64,000 bases of DNA from Vreelandella aquamarina (lineage in GTDB: Bacteria > Pseudomonadota > Gammaproteobacteria > Pseudomonadales > Halomonadaceae), in assembly GCF_900110265.1 (NCBI RefSeq), contig NZ_FODB01000001.1, positions 1 through 64,000 on the forward strand. Reading direction: 5' to 3'. The position numbers and the translations under genes are program-made. Shown in pieces: positions 9,381 to 17,464 of the stretch (positions are counted from its first letter, which is position 1; each line of letters starts with the position of its first letter). The notes beneath the pieces are model-generated. The model saw only the letters and a list, made by a program, of their open reading frames with translations, was not told where the DNA came from and made no database searches.

Positions 9381-10493
9381 ATGACTGATCTGAAACACAC
9401 GCCACTTCATGCGCTTCACATGCAGCTAGGGGCCAAGATGGTGCCTTTTGCCGGGTACGATATGCCGGTGCAATACCCGCTGGGTGTTAAAAAAGAGCAT
9501 GAGCATACCCGCGAGCGGTGTGGCTTGTTCGATGTGTCGCATATGGGACAGATTCTGGTCTCCGGAGAAAAGGTCGCTGAAGCGCTGGAAAGTCTTATCC
9601 CAGCGGACTTGGTAGGCTTGCAAAAAGGCCAGCAGCGTTATGGCCTTTTTACCAGCACCGATGGCGGTATTATTGATGATTTGATGGTGGTGAATGCTGG
9701 CGATCACTTCTATCTGGTGGTGAACGCGGCATGCAAAGACCAAGATATTGCCCATTTGCGCGCTAATCTTGGTAACACTCATCAAATCGATGTGCTTGAT
9801 CGCGGTCTGCTGGCGCTTCAAGGGCCACAGGCCCGCGATGTGATGCAGCGGCTCTGCCCGCAAGCCTGTGAGCTAACGTTTATGCAACATGGTCGTTACA
9901 CGCTGGCAGGATGTGACGTGTGGATCAGCCGCAGTGGTTATACCGGCGAAGATGGCTTTGAAATCTCTGTCGCGGCTGACGAGTGTCAGGCGCTTGCCGA
10001 AGCGCTGCTGGCCGAGCCTGAAGTAGAAGCGATTGGCTTGGGCGCGCGTGATTCACTGCGCTTAGAAGCGGGCTTGTGCCTATATGGTCACGATATGGAT
10101 ATGCAAACCACGCCTGTCGAGGCCGGCTTGATCTGGGCCATTGGCAAGCCGCGTCGCCATGGCGGCGAGCGAGCAGCGGGTTTCCCCGGAGCCGATGTGA
10201 TTTTGCACCAAGTGGATACCAAAGATCATACCCGCAAGCGGGTTGGGCTGGTAGCAGAAGGGCGCGCGCCGGTGCGAGAAGGCAGTCTGCTGGTAGATGA
10301 AGCGGGCAATGAAATTGGCGTAGTGACTTCCGGAGGTTTTGGGCCAAGCGTCGGTAAACCTATTGCCATGGGGTACCTCGCCCGTGAGTGGGAAGCGCCC
10401 GGTACTACCGTCTACGCGTTAGTACGCGGCAAGCAGCTACCCATGAGCGTTTCCGCGATGCCATTTGTGGCCCCTGGTTACTATCGCGGTTAA
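9381..10493 (+). CDS. gcvT: Glycine cleavage system aminomethyltransferase, T-protein
   Basis: 370 aa, usual length. The GGIIDD motif at 95-100 carries the catalytic aspartate. The protein transfers the methylene group from aminomethyl-lipoyl-GcvH to tetrahydrofolate and releases ammonia. ATG 9381 has AGAGGAA seven bases upstream. It is separated from gcvH-gcvP by the symporter and lies on the opposite strand, unlike the common gcvTHP operon. A bidirectional terminator follows. Confidence 0.96.
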   Translation: MTDLKHTPLHALHMQLGAKMVPFAGYDMPVQYPLGVKKEHEHTRERCGLFDVSHMGQILVSGEKVAEALESLIPADLVGLQKGQQRYGLFTSTDGGIIDDLMVVNAGDHFYLVVNAACKDQDIAHLRANLGNTHQIDVLDRGLLALQGPQARDVMQRLCPQACELTFMQHGRYTLAGCDVWISRSGYTGEDGFEISVAADECQALAEALLAEPEVEAIGLGARDSLRLEAGLCLYGHDMDMQTTPVEAGLIWAIGKPRRHGGERAAGFPGADVILHQVDTKDHTRKRVGLVAEGRAPVREGSLLVDEAGNEIGVVTSGGFGPSVGKPIAMGYLAREWEAPGTTVYALVRGKQLPMSVSAMPFVAPGYYRG

Positions 10494-10521
10494 ATTAGCG
10501 AGCGCAGTTAATTCAAAAAAG

Positions 10522-10551
10522 ATGCAAAAGCCCCTCGCGGGGCTTTTGCAT
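10522..10551. terminator. Bidirectional terminator between gcvT and the LysM/M23 gene
   Basis: A 13-bp perfect stem (10522-10534 with 10539-10551) with a TCGC loop. The stem contains AAAA/TTTT near its top and is preceded by an A run, so it works for both convergent genes. Confidence 0.85.
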
Positions 10552-10562
10552 GCGGAATATGC

Positions 10563-11534
10563 TTACCTTAGCACCTGTCGTGGGTCGATGGGTTTCCCCC
10601 CCTGACGTAAGTCAAACAGCAGATCATAACGCTGTGTCGCGTTACTTTGTCCTACATCACACAGCTCATCACCTGTACTCACCTGGTCCCCTACGCGGAC
10701 GAGAATCCGCTCGCAGAGCGCGTAAACGGTTTGCAAGTTATCGGCATGGTGCACAATCACGACATCGCCGAGCTGTCGCATGCTATCTGCAAAGCGTACT
10801 TCACCAGGAGCAACGGCCTTAGCACGAGCGCCTGCCTGAGTTGCCAACAACATGGGCTGTAGTGTGCCGCGGCTGTCGGCACCAAACTGACGAACCACAC
10901 GATAATCCTCTAAAGGCCACGGCCATCGGCGTGCCGAAGCTGGCAAACTAGCGCTTGGCGCAGGGGCAGGCGTTGGTGCATTACGGTTATTGGCGCTACT
11001 AGCGGCTGAACTACTGCTTGATGATGCCGTTCTAGCGGTACTGCTAAGCGGTACGCTAATGATTTGCCCGACACGCAATGCCGTGGGGGAAGTGCCTTGG
11101 TTAGCACTCTGGATTCGCCCCGTTGTGGTGTTAAAGTGCCTGGCAATACCTGAGAAGGTATCACCGGGCCGGATTTGATAGCGATAAGGGCCGCCAGAAG
11201 GCGCTCGCTCCTGCTGGGTTGGGATCAATAGGCGCTGACCAACGGCTAAACGGCGAGAGTCAACCCCCGGGTTGAAGCGCTCTAGCCGTTCAAGTGGTAC
11301 GTCAGCCCGTGCCGCGAGCTGCCCTAGCGTATCGCCACGTCTAACCTCTACCCAGTTGCCGCCAATAGCGCTGGCGCTGCTAGCGGCGGGCACCCGCTGG
11401 CTAGAGGAGGGGGCAGAGCTGGCGCAGCCAGTTAGCACGCTGGCCAATACACAAATGGTGAGCCAGTGGCTTAGTCGTGGTCGCTGAGGCGATCTAGCAA
11501 GGTATCTTTTTCCTGCCAGAGTGAGTTGATCCAT
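10563..11534 (-). CDS. NlpD/EnvC-like lipoprotein with two LysM domains and a degenerate M23 domain
   Basis: 323 aa. A lipoprotein signal ends at the lipobox LTGC (Cys37). Two LysM peptidoglycan-binding repeats (about 62-105 and 117-162) follow, then a Ser/Ala/Pro linker and an M23-type domain (about 205-323). The M23 zinc ligands are absent: the usual first His-x3-Asp is replaced by a stretch without His, and the C-terminal HxH reads YDLLFD. This is the pattern of non-enzymatic amidase activators such as NlpD, so it probably activates a periplasmic amidase during septation. The start ATG overlaps the end of the upstream acyltransferase gene by 64 bp, which suggests translational coupling. 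It is not the rpoS-linked nlpD, since no rpoS is nearby. Confidence 0.85.
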   Translation of the reverse strand: MDQLTLAGKRYLARSPQRPRLSHWLTICVLASVLTGCASSAPSSSQRVPAASSASAIGGNWVEVRRGDTLGQLAARADVPLERLERFNPGVDSRRLAVGQRLLIPTQQERAPSGGPYRYQIRPGDTFSGIARHFNTTTGRIQSANQGTSPTALRVGQIISVPLSSTARTASSSSSSAASSANNRNAPTPAPAPSASLPASARRWPWPLEDYRVVRQFGADSRGTLQPMLLATQAGARAKAVAPGEVRFADSMRQLGDVVIVHHADNLQTVYALCERILVRVGDQVSTGDELCDVGQSNATQRYDLLFDLRQGGKPIDPRQVLR

Positions 11535-12352
11535 GCGTGGAAGCGTTCCTTATGCTGCGGTTCGTCATGGTAGTTGGCAGTTTGCATCCATTCAGGAATG
11601 GCTAGCTGCCGGGCTTCAAGCGTAATGGGGGCTTCTTTACCGCATAAAAAACCCATAAACGTGGGTGATGGGTTGGTATAGCTAATAGTGACGTCAAGAA
11701 TACCATCCAACTGATCACCCAGCAGGCTAAGTACTTGGGCAATTCCTCCTGCTTTAGGGCGAAGCAGATGCTGGAATGGACTTTGCTGCGACTCGCGTTT
11801 GGCGACGGTAAAGCGGGTTCCCTCGACAAAATTAAAAATAGCGATAGGGGCATGGCGAGCTTGGCGGCACATGCGCTCAGTGGATTCCCGGTCAACTGTG
11901 GCTAGCTTGGGGTTATTGGCGATCTGCTCACGGCTAAAGCGACGCATAAAGGGAAACTCAAGCGCCCAGAAAGCGAGACCAACAATCGGGATCCAGATAA
12001 GCTGGTGTTTGAGAAAAAAGCGCGGCATAGGAATGCGCCGGTGCAGTGCCATAAGCAGAATAAAGATATCGGTCCAACTGCGATGGTTGGAGATTACCAG
12101 CCACCACTGCTCAGGGCTTAATGTATCTGGCACGTTGATCGAGACATTAGGTTTTAACCAGTGCCGCATCCACCACAAATTGACGCCAATCCAGTTTAGT
12201 GCGACGGCACATAGCCCTTTAAGCAGCCACTCTTTTTGCCGCCGCCCAGGGACGATGACTTTGAGCAGCGTCAGAATAATCAGGGGGACACCCCAAACCA
12301 GCGTGTTCAACGTCAGCAGCAAGATGCTAACGCCCCCTTTAATAATTGGCAT
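11471..12352 (-). CDS. 1-acyl-sn-glycerol-3-phosphate acyltransferase-like protein (YihG type)
   Basis: 293 aa with an N-terminal membrane helix, the PlsC-family catalytic motif NHRSWTD (His90 and Asp95) and the substrate-binding EGTR at 177-180. The long C-terminal region and the overall size match the YihG subgroup rather than canonical PlsC (about 245 aa). It probably acylates lysophosphatidic acid or a related lysolipid at the inner membrane. Its 3' end overlaps the start of the LysM/M23 gene, so the two form a unit. Confidence 0.87.
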   Translation of the reverse strand: MPIIKGGVSILLLTLNTLVWGVPLIILTLLKVIVPGRRQKEWLLKGLCAVALNWIGVNLWWMRHWLKPNVSINVPDTLSPEQWWLVISNHRSWTDIFILLMALHRRIPMPRFFLKHQLIWIPIVGLAFWALEFPFMRRFSREQIANNPKLATVDRESTERMCRQARHAPIAIFNFVEGTRFTVAKRESQQSPFQHLLRPKAGGIAQVLSLLGDQLDGILDVTISYTNPSPTFMGFLCGKEAPITLEARQLAIPEWMQTANYHDEPQHKERFHAWINSLWQEKDTLLDRLSDHD

Positions 12353-12464
12353 ACCACAATCCTCACAGCTATTCGTCTGCGTGCTAAAGGCCTTTTAATC
12401 ACGCGCTTAGCGATAAATGCTAATAGATCAGCGCCACGCTGCCCAGCATAACCGTATCAAAGCG

Positions 12465-13364
12465 TTATACGTCAATGGGTAGGGAGGGTGCTTTAACGCT
12501 CGCAAGCAACACGCTACGCAGCGCATGTGCCGCCACGGAAAGCTCTTCCTGGGTCAGGATCCCCACTCGGCAAGCGATGCTTGGCTCGACAAGTGGTACG
12601 CAGCGCGCACCCAGCTCATGCATTTGCTGAATGCACATGGAAGGCACAGCGCTGACCCCTAGACCTTCCGCGACCATTCGTCCGACGGTAGAGAGCTGGT
12701 GGCTTTCAAAGGCGACAGGGAGGTCTATATGGCGCTTTTCAAGCTCTTGCTCCAGTAAGCGCCGTACCATGGAAGGGCGTTGTAGCGTGATAAAGTCATT
12801 CTCAAGCAGCTGCGTCCAGGGCAGTGTGTCGCGGTGAGCCAGGGGAGAGGTGGGAGGAACCACGGCGACAAACTGATCTTCAAACAAAGGTGTAAAACTT
12901 AAGCTTCCCTGGCCCTCCGGCGAGAAGGCAATGCCAATCTCTACCTGTCGGGAGCGCACCATATCCGTGACTTCTTCATTGATCACATCGTGCACCGTGA
13001 CGTTGATTTTGGGGTACTGTTGTCGAAACTTAACCAGTGCACTGGGTAATAGATTGCAGGCAAAAGACGGCATGGCCGCAACGCTGAGTCGCCCTAGCTG
13101 TAACGTAAACCGCTGGCGCAGGCGTTCCTCGGTGTTATCCCACTGCGCCAGCAGATGTTTGGCAAGCGGGAGCAGCGACTCCCCCTCTGGGGTTAGTCGC
13201 ACGCTACGGGTGCTACGGATAAGCAGTTTGCCGCCTAGCGAATCTTCTAACCCTTTGATGGCAAGGCTTAGGGCGGGCTGTGAAAGGTGCAGGCGCTCAC
13301 ATGCCTGGGTAAAGCTTAGGGTCTGTGCCACGGCTAAAAATGCACGAAGCTGCTTGACGGTCAT
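12465..13364 (-). CDS. LysR-family regulator, probable regulator of the divergent CoA-transferase genes
   Basis: 299 aa with an N-terminal helix-turn-helix (FTQACERLHLSQPALSLAIK, about 18-37) and a C-terminal effector domain. It is divergent from scoA across a 204-bp AT-rich gap that contains ATATAT-rich sequence, the usual layout for a LysR protein controlling its neighbour. I infer that it senses acetoacetate, 3-hydroxybutyrate or a related acid; the sequence alone does not prove this. Confidence 0.9.
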   Translation of the reverse strand: MTVKQLRAFLAVAQTLSFTQACERLHLSQPALSLAIKGLEDSLGGKLLIRSTRSVRLTPEGESLLPLAKHLLAQWDNTEERLRQRFTLQLGRLSVAAMPSFACNLLPSALVKFRQQYPKINVTVHDVINEEVTDMVRSRQVEIGIAFSPEGQGSLSFTPLFEDQFVAVVPPTSPLAHRDTLPWTQLLENDFITLQRPSMVRRLLEQELEKRHIDLPVAFESHQLSTVGRMVAEGLGVSAVPSMCIQQMHELGARCVPLVEPSIACRVGILTQEELSVAAHALRSVLLASVKAPSLPIDV

Positions 13365-13568
13365 GGCGTCTCTTTATAAGTTATTAAAATAAATTGATAA
13401 GAAAAACAAACTTAACAAATATATCATCTAGGACAACACTGGCAATACTGTTCTGATCGTCATACTCACTATGTATGGCGCGACATTCCAACAAACGCTT
13501 CTTGCACACTATTCTCGACAAACGCTCTCAACACCGATACGTACTCAACAACAATGTGAGGCATAACA

Positions 13569-14267
13569 ATGGCAGGATTCGACAAGCGTGTAGCTTCTTA
13601 CGAAGAAGCAATGGAAGGCATTGAAAGCGGCATGACCGTCCTCGCAGGTGGCTTTGGTCTGTGTGGTATTCCAGAAAATCTGATTGCAGAAATCAAACGT
13701 CGTGGTGTGAAAGACCTTACCGTTGTCTCTAACAACTGTGGCGTCGATGGTTTTGGCTTAGGCCTTCTGCTCGAAGATCGGCAAATTAGCAAAATCTTCG
13801 CCTCCTACGTAGGCGAAAACGCGCTGTTTGAGCAGCAAATGCTGAATAATGAAATTGAGGTGGTACTGACCCCTCAAGGAACGCTGGCAGAAAAAATGCG
13901 TGCTGGCGGAGCGGGCATTCCCGCCTTCTACACGGCTACTGGTTATGGCACCCCGATTGGAGAAGGCAAAGAAGAGCGCGTGTTCGATGGCCGCCACTAT
14001 ATTTTAGAAGAAGCCATTAAAGGCGATTTTGCGATTGTGAAAGGCTGGAAAGCCGACCGCTATGGCAACGTGATGTATCGCCATACTGCACAGAACTTTA
14101 ACCCCATGGTCGCCACGGCAGGCAAGATCACCGTTGTAGAAGTTGAGGAGATTGTTGAACCAGGCGAGCTGGAGCCAAGCCAGATTCATACGCCGGGTAT
14201 CTACGTGGATCGTATTATTCAAAGCACATTCGAGAAGCGTATTGAGAAGCGCACGGTGCGCAGCTAA
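13569..14267 (+). CDS. scoA: 3-oxoacid CoA-transferase subunit A
   Basis: 232 aa. The glycine-rich [13 protein letters not shown] near residue 28 is the CoA-transferase family 1 alpha-subunit signature. With subunit B it moves CoA from succinyl-CoA to acetoacetate, allowing acetoacetate (a product of 3-hydroxybutyrate or PHB breakdown) to enter central metabolism. The start ATG 13569 has GTGAGG about nine bases upstream. The B subunit follows after 49 bp. An atoD-type acetyl-CoA:acetoacetate specificity cannot be excluded by sequence alone. Confidence 0.93.
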   Translation: MAGFDKRVASYEEAMEGIESGMTVLAGGFGLCGIPENLIAEIKRRGVKDLTVVSNNCGVDGFGLGLLLEDRQISKIFASYVGENALFEQQMLNNEIEVVLTPQGTLAEKMRAGGAGIPAFYTATGYGTPIGEGKEERVFDGRHYILEEAIKGDFAIVKGWKADRYGNVMYRHTAQNFNPMVATAGKITVVEVEEIVEPGELEPSQIHTPGIYVDRIIQSTFEKRIEKRTVRS

Positions 14268-14316
14268 GTGCAACAACGCCAACAATCAACTAACTGCTAA
14301 GACAAGAGGTGGCACC

Positions 14317-14979
14317 ATGGCTTTAACTCGCGAACAGATGGCACAGCGCGTTGCCCGTGAACTGCAGGATGGTTTTTACGTCAATTTAGGCATTGGTATT
14401 CCTACCCTGGTAGCTAACTATATCCCAGATGGTATAGATGTCATGCTCCAGTCTGAAAATGGCTTGCTGGGCATGGGGCGCTTCCCCACTGAGGAAGAAG
14501 TGGACCCCGATATGATTAACGCGGGCAAACAGACCGTTACCGCTCGTCCTGGCGCTGCCATTTTCTCATCCGCTGAGTCGTTTGCCATGATTCGTGGCGG
14601 ACATGTGGACTTAACCGTACTGGGTGCGTTCGAGGTTGATCAGGAGGGCAATATCGCCTCTTGGATGGTCCCCGGTAAGCTCATCAAAGGTATGGGTGGG
14701 GCGATGGACCTTGTGGCTGGCGCAGAAAATATTATTTGCACCATGACTCATGCATCCAAACACGGTGAATCCAAATTGCTGGAAAAATGTAACTTGCCGC
14801 TCACTGGCGCCGGGTGCATCAATCGAGTGCTAACGGATCTGGCTTACCTGGAAATTAAAGATGGTGCCTTCATCCTTAAAGAGCGCGCGCCCGGCGTTAG
14901 CGTTGAGGAAATTGTCGAGAAAACTGCAGGCAAGCTGATCGTTCCTGACCACGTTCCAGAAATGACCTTCGACGAGTAA
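14317..14979 (+). CDS. scoB: 3-oxoacid CoA-transferase subunit B
   Basis: 220 aa. The catalytic glutamate is E47 in QSENGLLGMG, the family 1 beta-subunit motif. The start at 14317 is preceded by AAGAGGTGGCACC; a longer frame from 14143 would overlap scoA by 125 bp and is rejected. It forms the heteromeric transferase with ScoA. A candidate terminator lies just downstream. Confidence 0.94.
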   Translation: MALTREQMAQRVARELQDGFYVNLGIGIPTLVANYIPDGIDVMLQSENGLLGMGRFPTEEEVDPDMINAGKQTVTARPGAAIFSSAESFAMIRGGHVDLTVLGAFEVDQEGNIASWMVPGKLIKGMGGAMDLVAGAENIICTMTHASKHGESKLLEKCNLPLTGAGCINRVLTDLAYLEIKDGAFILKERAPGVSVEEIVEKTAGKLIVPDHVPEMTFDE

Positions 14980-15001
14980 CACTGAAAGCGAGCATGGTGA
15001 A

Positions 15002-15042
15002 ATGGCGTGGGTCTTGGCTCACGCCATGCTTAGCTGTTTTTG
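15002..15042 (+). terminator. Probable terminator after scoB
   Basis: ATGGCGTG (15002-15009) pairs with CACGCCAT (15020-15027) across a 10-base loop, followed after a few bases by GTTTTTGG. The U-tract is short and offset, so confidence is moderate. Confidence 0.5.
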
Positions 15043-15126
15043 GGTGAGTGCCAAGCTTCCCAAGTAATCCGGTAACAGTCAAAGCCTGAGTTAAGCGTCA
15101 CCAGCGTTAAATATTCAGCAGTGGTG

Positions 15127-15390
15127 CTAAGAGGCCATTAATTGCTTATCACGGACAAACTGGTCGAATTCGGTAAAGCCGCCAATGTGCTGCTGGTCGA
15201 CAAAGATTTGCGGTACGGTATGAATGGGTTTGCCCGCAGTTTTGGCGATATCTTCCTTGGTAACGCCTTCTGAGGGCATGTCTACATAGCGGTAGCCATC
15301 AATTTTGCCGTTACTCTCGAGGTGTTCGGCAAGATGCTTGGCACGTACACAGAATGGGCACGACATGCGCCCAAAAATGACCACAAACAT
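15127..15390 (-). CDS. Glutaredoxin, GrxA type
   Basis: 87 aa with the dithiol active site CPFC (Cys11, Cys14), the cis-proline motif TVPQIFV and a GG loop (HIGGFTEFD): a complete thioredoxin fold of glutaredoxin 1 type. It reduces disulfides with glutathione in the cytosol. It runs convergently with scoB and divergently from the HybE-like gene at 15541. No regulatory site is evident. Confidence 0.92.
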   Translation of the reverse strand: MFVVIFGRMSCPFCVRAKHLAEHLESNGKIDGYRYVDMPSEGVTKEDIAKTAGKPIHTVPQIFVDQQHIGGFTEFDQFVRDKQLMAS

Positions 15391-15540
15391 GGCAACAACT
15401 CCTTTACGATACAGAAATAAGTAAGTGCTTGGATTAGGAATCAGCGCCCATTGTGGCGTAGGGCACAGGTTTTCGCCAATAGCACCACACTACGTGCCCT
15501 ATAAAGCCGCACAATGAGTAATGGAACAGTAGGAGAAGCC

Positions 15541-15981
15541 ATGCAAACCCTGGCTCCGCATGAATATGGTTATTTAGCTGAGCTTGCTAAGTGCTACCGC
15601 GATGAGCACTTAGCAGGACTTAAGCAGCAGGCGCACTTCAATCCGCGATTAGGCGTTGATGCGCTCTGTTTTCAGCATATTGAGTCGCGCATTAGCGGCG
15701 CCAGCGTGATGGCTGGCGCTTTAATTACGCCTTGTGAGCTATGGCTTGTCGCGCTGCCAGAGCAGTCTGCTTTACAAGCGCCACTTGAGTCACAGTGTGC
15801 GTTAACGCTTCCTTCAGGCCGTTACTCACTGCAACTAGAGCGTTTGCCCGCGGGTATCGAGCTTTATAAGCGAAAAATCTTAGAAGATCTAAGCGATCTT
15901 GAAACGCTTCAAGAGACAGCACGATTAGCACAGCGCATGATGGAACAGCTAATGACCCCGAACGCTGTACCGCAAGGGTAG
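15541..15981 (+). CDS. HybE-like ([NiFe]-hydrogenase assembly chaperone family) protein
   Basis: 146 aa from ATG 15541, which has AGGAG five to six bases upstream. The segment FNPRLGVDA...GALITPCELWLVALP followed by LTLPSGRYSLQLERLP resembles HybE (PF11939), whose E. coli member helps mature hydrogenase 2. No hydrogenase structural or hyp genes occur in the window, so it may have another job in this organism. The match is from memory of the family pattern, not a search. It is a soluble protein with no signal peptide. The next gene downstream is bdhA at 16064. Confidence 0.6.
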   Translation: MQTLAPHEYGYLAELAKCYRDEHLAGLKQQAHFNPRLGVDALCFQHIESRISGASVMAGALITPCELWLVALPEQSALQAPLESQCALTLPSGRYSLQLERLPAGIELYKRKILEDLSDLETLQETARLAQRMMEQLMTPNAVPQG

Positions 15982-16063
15982 AGTAGGCAGAAGCTGCCGG
16001 CGACTCCTATACTCATGAGCGTTTATACATTCATTACCGTGCAGTTAATAAAAGGACGTCTGA

Positions 16064-16837
16064 ATGTCATCCCAAAAAGCTTCAACCCCTCGGGTTGCCG
16101 TGGTGACTGGTACCAGCAGTGGTATCGGTGAAGCCGTTGTTAAACACTTTTGCGAGCAGGGCCACCAAGTCCTGGCCGTCGATTTTAATCCTGCTGGAAA
16201 AGAGATTGCAGAAGCGGCAGGCGCGGCGTTTTACCAAGCGGATCTCACCGACGCAGATGCATGCCGTGGCGCGATTGCTGAGGCAGTGAAACGCTTTGGT
16301 AGCGTGGATATTTTGGTGAATAATGCCGGAATTCAGCATGTCGCTTCTATCGAGACTTTTCCCGAAGAGAAGTGGCGGCAAATTATCGACCTGATGCTGA
16401 CCGCGCCATTCCTTCTCACCCAGGCCGCTTGGCCTTATATGCGTGAAAAGGGCTGGGGGCGAGTGGTAAATATTGCCTCAATCCATGCGCAGGTGGCATC
16501 GCCGGGTAAGGCGGCGTATATCAGCGCCAAACACGGCATGATTGGGTTAACCAAAACCGCTGCGCTGGAAGGCGGCGAACAGGGCATTACCGCCAATGCG
16601 ATTTGCCCTGCGTATGTTAAAACCCCGTTAGTAGATAACCAGATTGCCGATCAGGCCAAGCTGCATGGTATGGATGAGCAAGAGGTGATCGAGAAAATCA
16701 TGCTCAAAAACGCCGCGATTAAGCGCTTAATCGACCCCTCCGAAGTTGCTCAGTTGGTCGCTTACCTGACGTCAGATGCGGCGGGCGCAGTCACTGGCGC
16801 TAGCTGGAATATTGATCTCGGCTGGACAGCACACTAA
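16064..16837 (+). CDS. bdhA: 3-hydroxybutyrate dehydrogenase (SDR family)
   Basis: 257 aa classical short-chain dehydrogenase: cofactor motif TGTSSGIG at 15-22, NNAG at about 86-89, Ser139, Tyr152 and Lys156 (YISAK). The C-terminal part, with its conserved HGMDEQEVIEKIMLKN-type substrate-lid region, matches D-3-hydroxybutyrate dehydrogenases. It oxidises 3-hydroxybutyrate to acetoacetate with NAD+, supplying the substrate of ScoAB upstream. Together they suggest use of 3-hydroxybutyrate or stored PHB. AAAAGGA lies about seven bases before ATG 16064. Confidence 0.92.
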   Translation: MSSQKASTPRVAVVTGTSSGIGEAVVKHFCEQGHQVLAVDFNPAGKEIAEAAGAAFYQADLTDADACRGAIAEAVKRFGSVDILVNNAGIQHVASIETFPEEKWRQIIDLMLTAPFLLTQAAWPYMREKGWGRVVNIASIHAQVASPGKAAYISAKHGMIGLTKTAALEGGEQGITANAICPAYVKTPLVDNQIADQAKLHGMDEQEVIEKIMLKNAAIKRLIDPSEVAQLVAYLTSDAAGAVTGASWNIDLGWTAH

Positions 16838-16888
16838 CCCAGCCCCCCGCCTGTTACGATGGCCAGTGGAGCTTGATAACGGGCGGGC

Positions 16889-17428
16889 TCAGCGGCGAAC
16901 CGGGCGTTTTTGCAACTTGCGCTGTAGTGTGCGGCGGTGCATGCCTAGCGCCCGGGCCGTGGCGGAAATATTGCCATCATGCTCTTGCAGCACTTTTTGG
17001 ATATGCTCCCAGGTAATCCGGTTGATGGAAGGGGGATTATCCGCCAGCTCGATATTGGGGTCAGCGTCAGGGTGTTCAAAGGCCGCCATCACATCGTCGG
17101 CATCTGCCGGTTTACACAGGTAGTTGATCGCGCCAAGTTTGATAGCTTCTACCGCCGTAGCAATGCTGGAGTAGCCCGTGAGCACAACGATGCGACAGCT
17201 TGGTACTGCGGAGAGCAGTTCAGGCAGCAGCTTAAGGCCAGAGCTATGCTCCAGCTTTAAATCAAGCGTGGCCATGGTGGGCGTAAACTGTGCCGCGATA
17301 TTCAGCGCTTGGTCGGCGTCGTGAGCGACCATCACTTCAAAGCCGCGGCGGGTCAGTGCGCGGCTTAGTACGTGGCAAAACATTTTATCGTCATCGACAA
17401 TCAGCAGACGTTGCTCTTGGTTCTGCAT
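16889..17428 (-). CDS. RegA/PrrA/ActR-family response regulator
   Basis: 179 aa: receiver domain with acidic pocket Asp12-14 and phospho-acceptor Asp56, the switch and lysine motif CKPADAD, and a C-terminal Fis-type helix-turn-helix (about 135-179; GNISATARALGMHRRTLQRKL). Length and domain order match RegA/ActR, global regulators of redox-linked metabolism. It lies 36 bp downstream of the kinase gene and is surely its partner. Residual inverted-repeat sequence at about 16846-16885 separates it from the convergent bdhA. Confidence 0.92.
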   Translation of the reverse strand: MQNQEQRLLIVDDDKMFCHVLSRALTRRGFEVMVAHDADQALNIAAQFTPTMATLDLKLEHSSGLKLLPELLSAVPSCRIVVLTGYSSIATAVEAIKLGAINYLCKPADADDVMAAFEHPDADPNIELADNPPSINRITWEHIQKVLQEHDGNISATARALGMHRRTLQRKLQKRPVRR

Positions 17429-17464
17429 AGTACCCTCATTTGTCTAAATAGCTGCCGTCTCACC

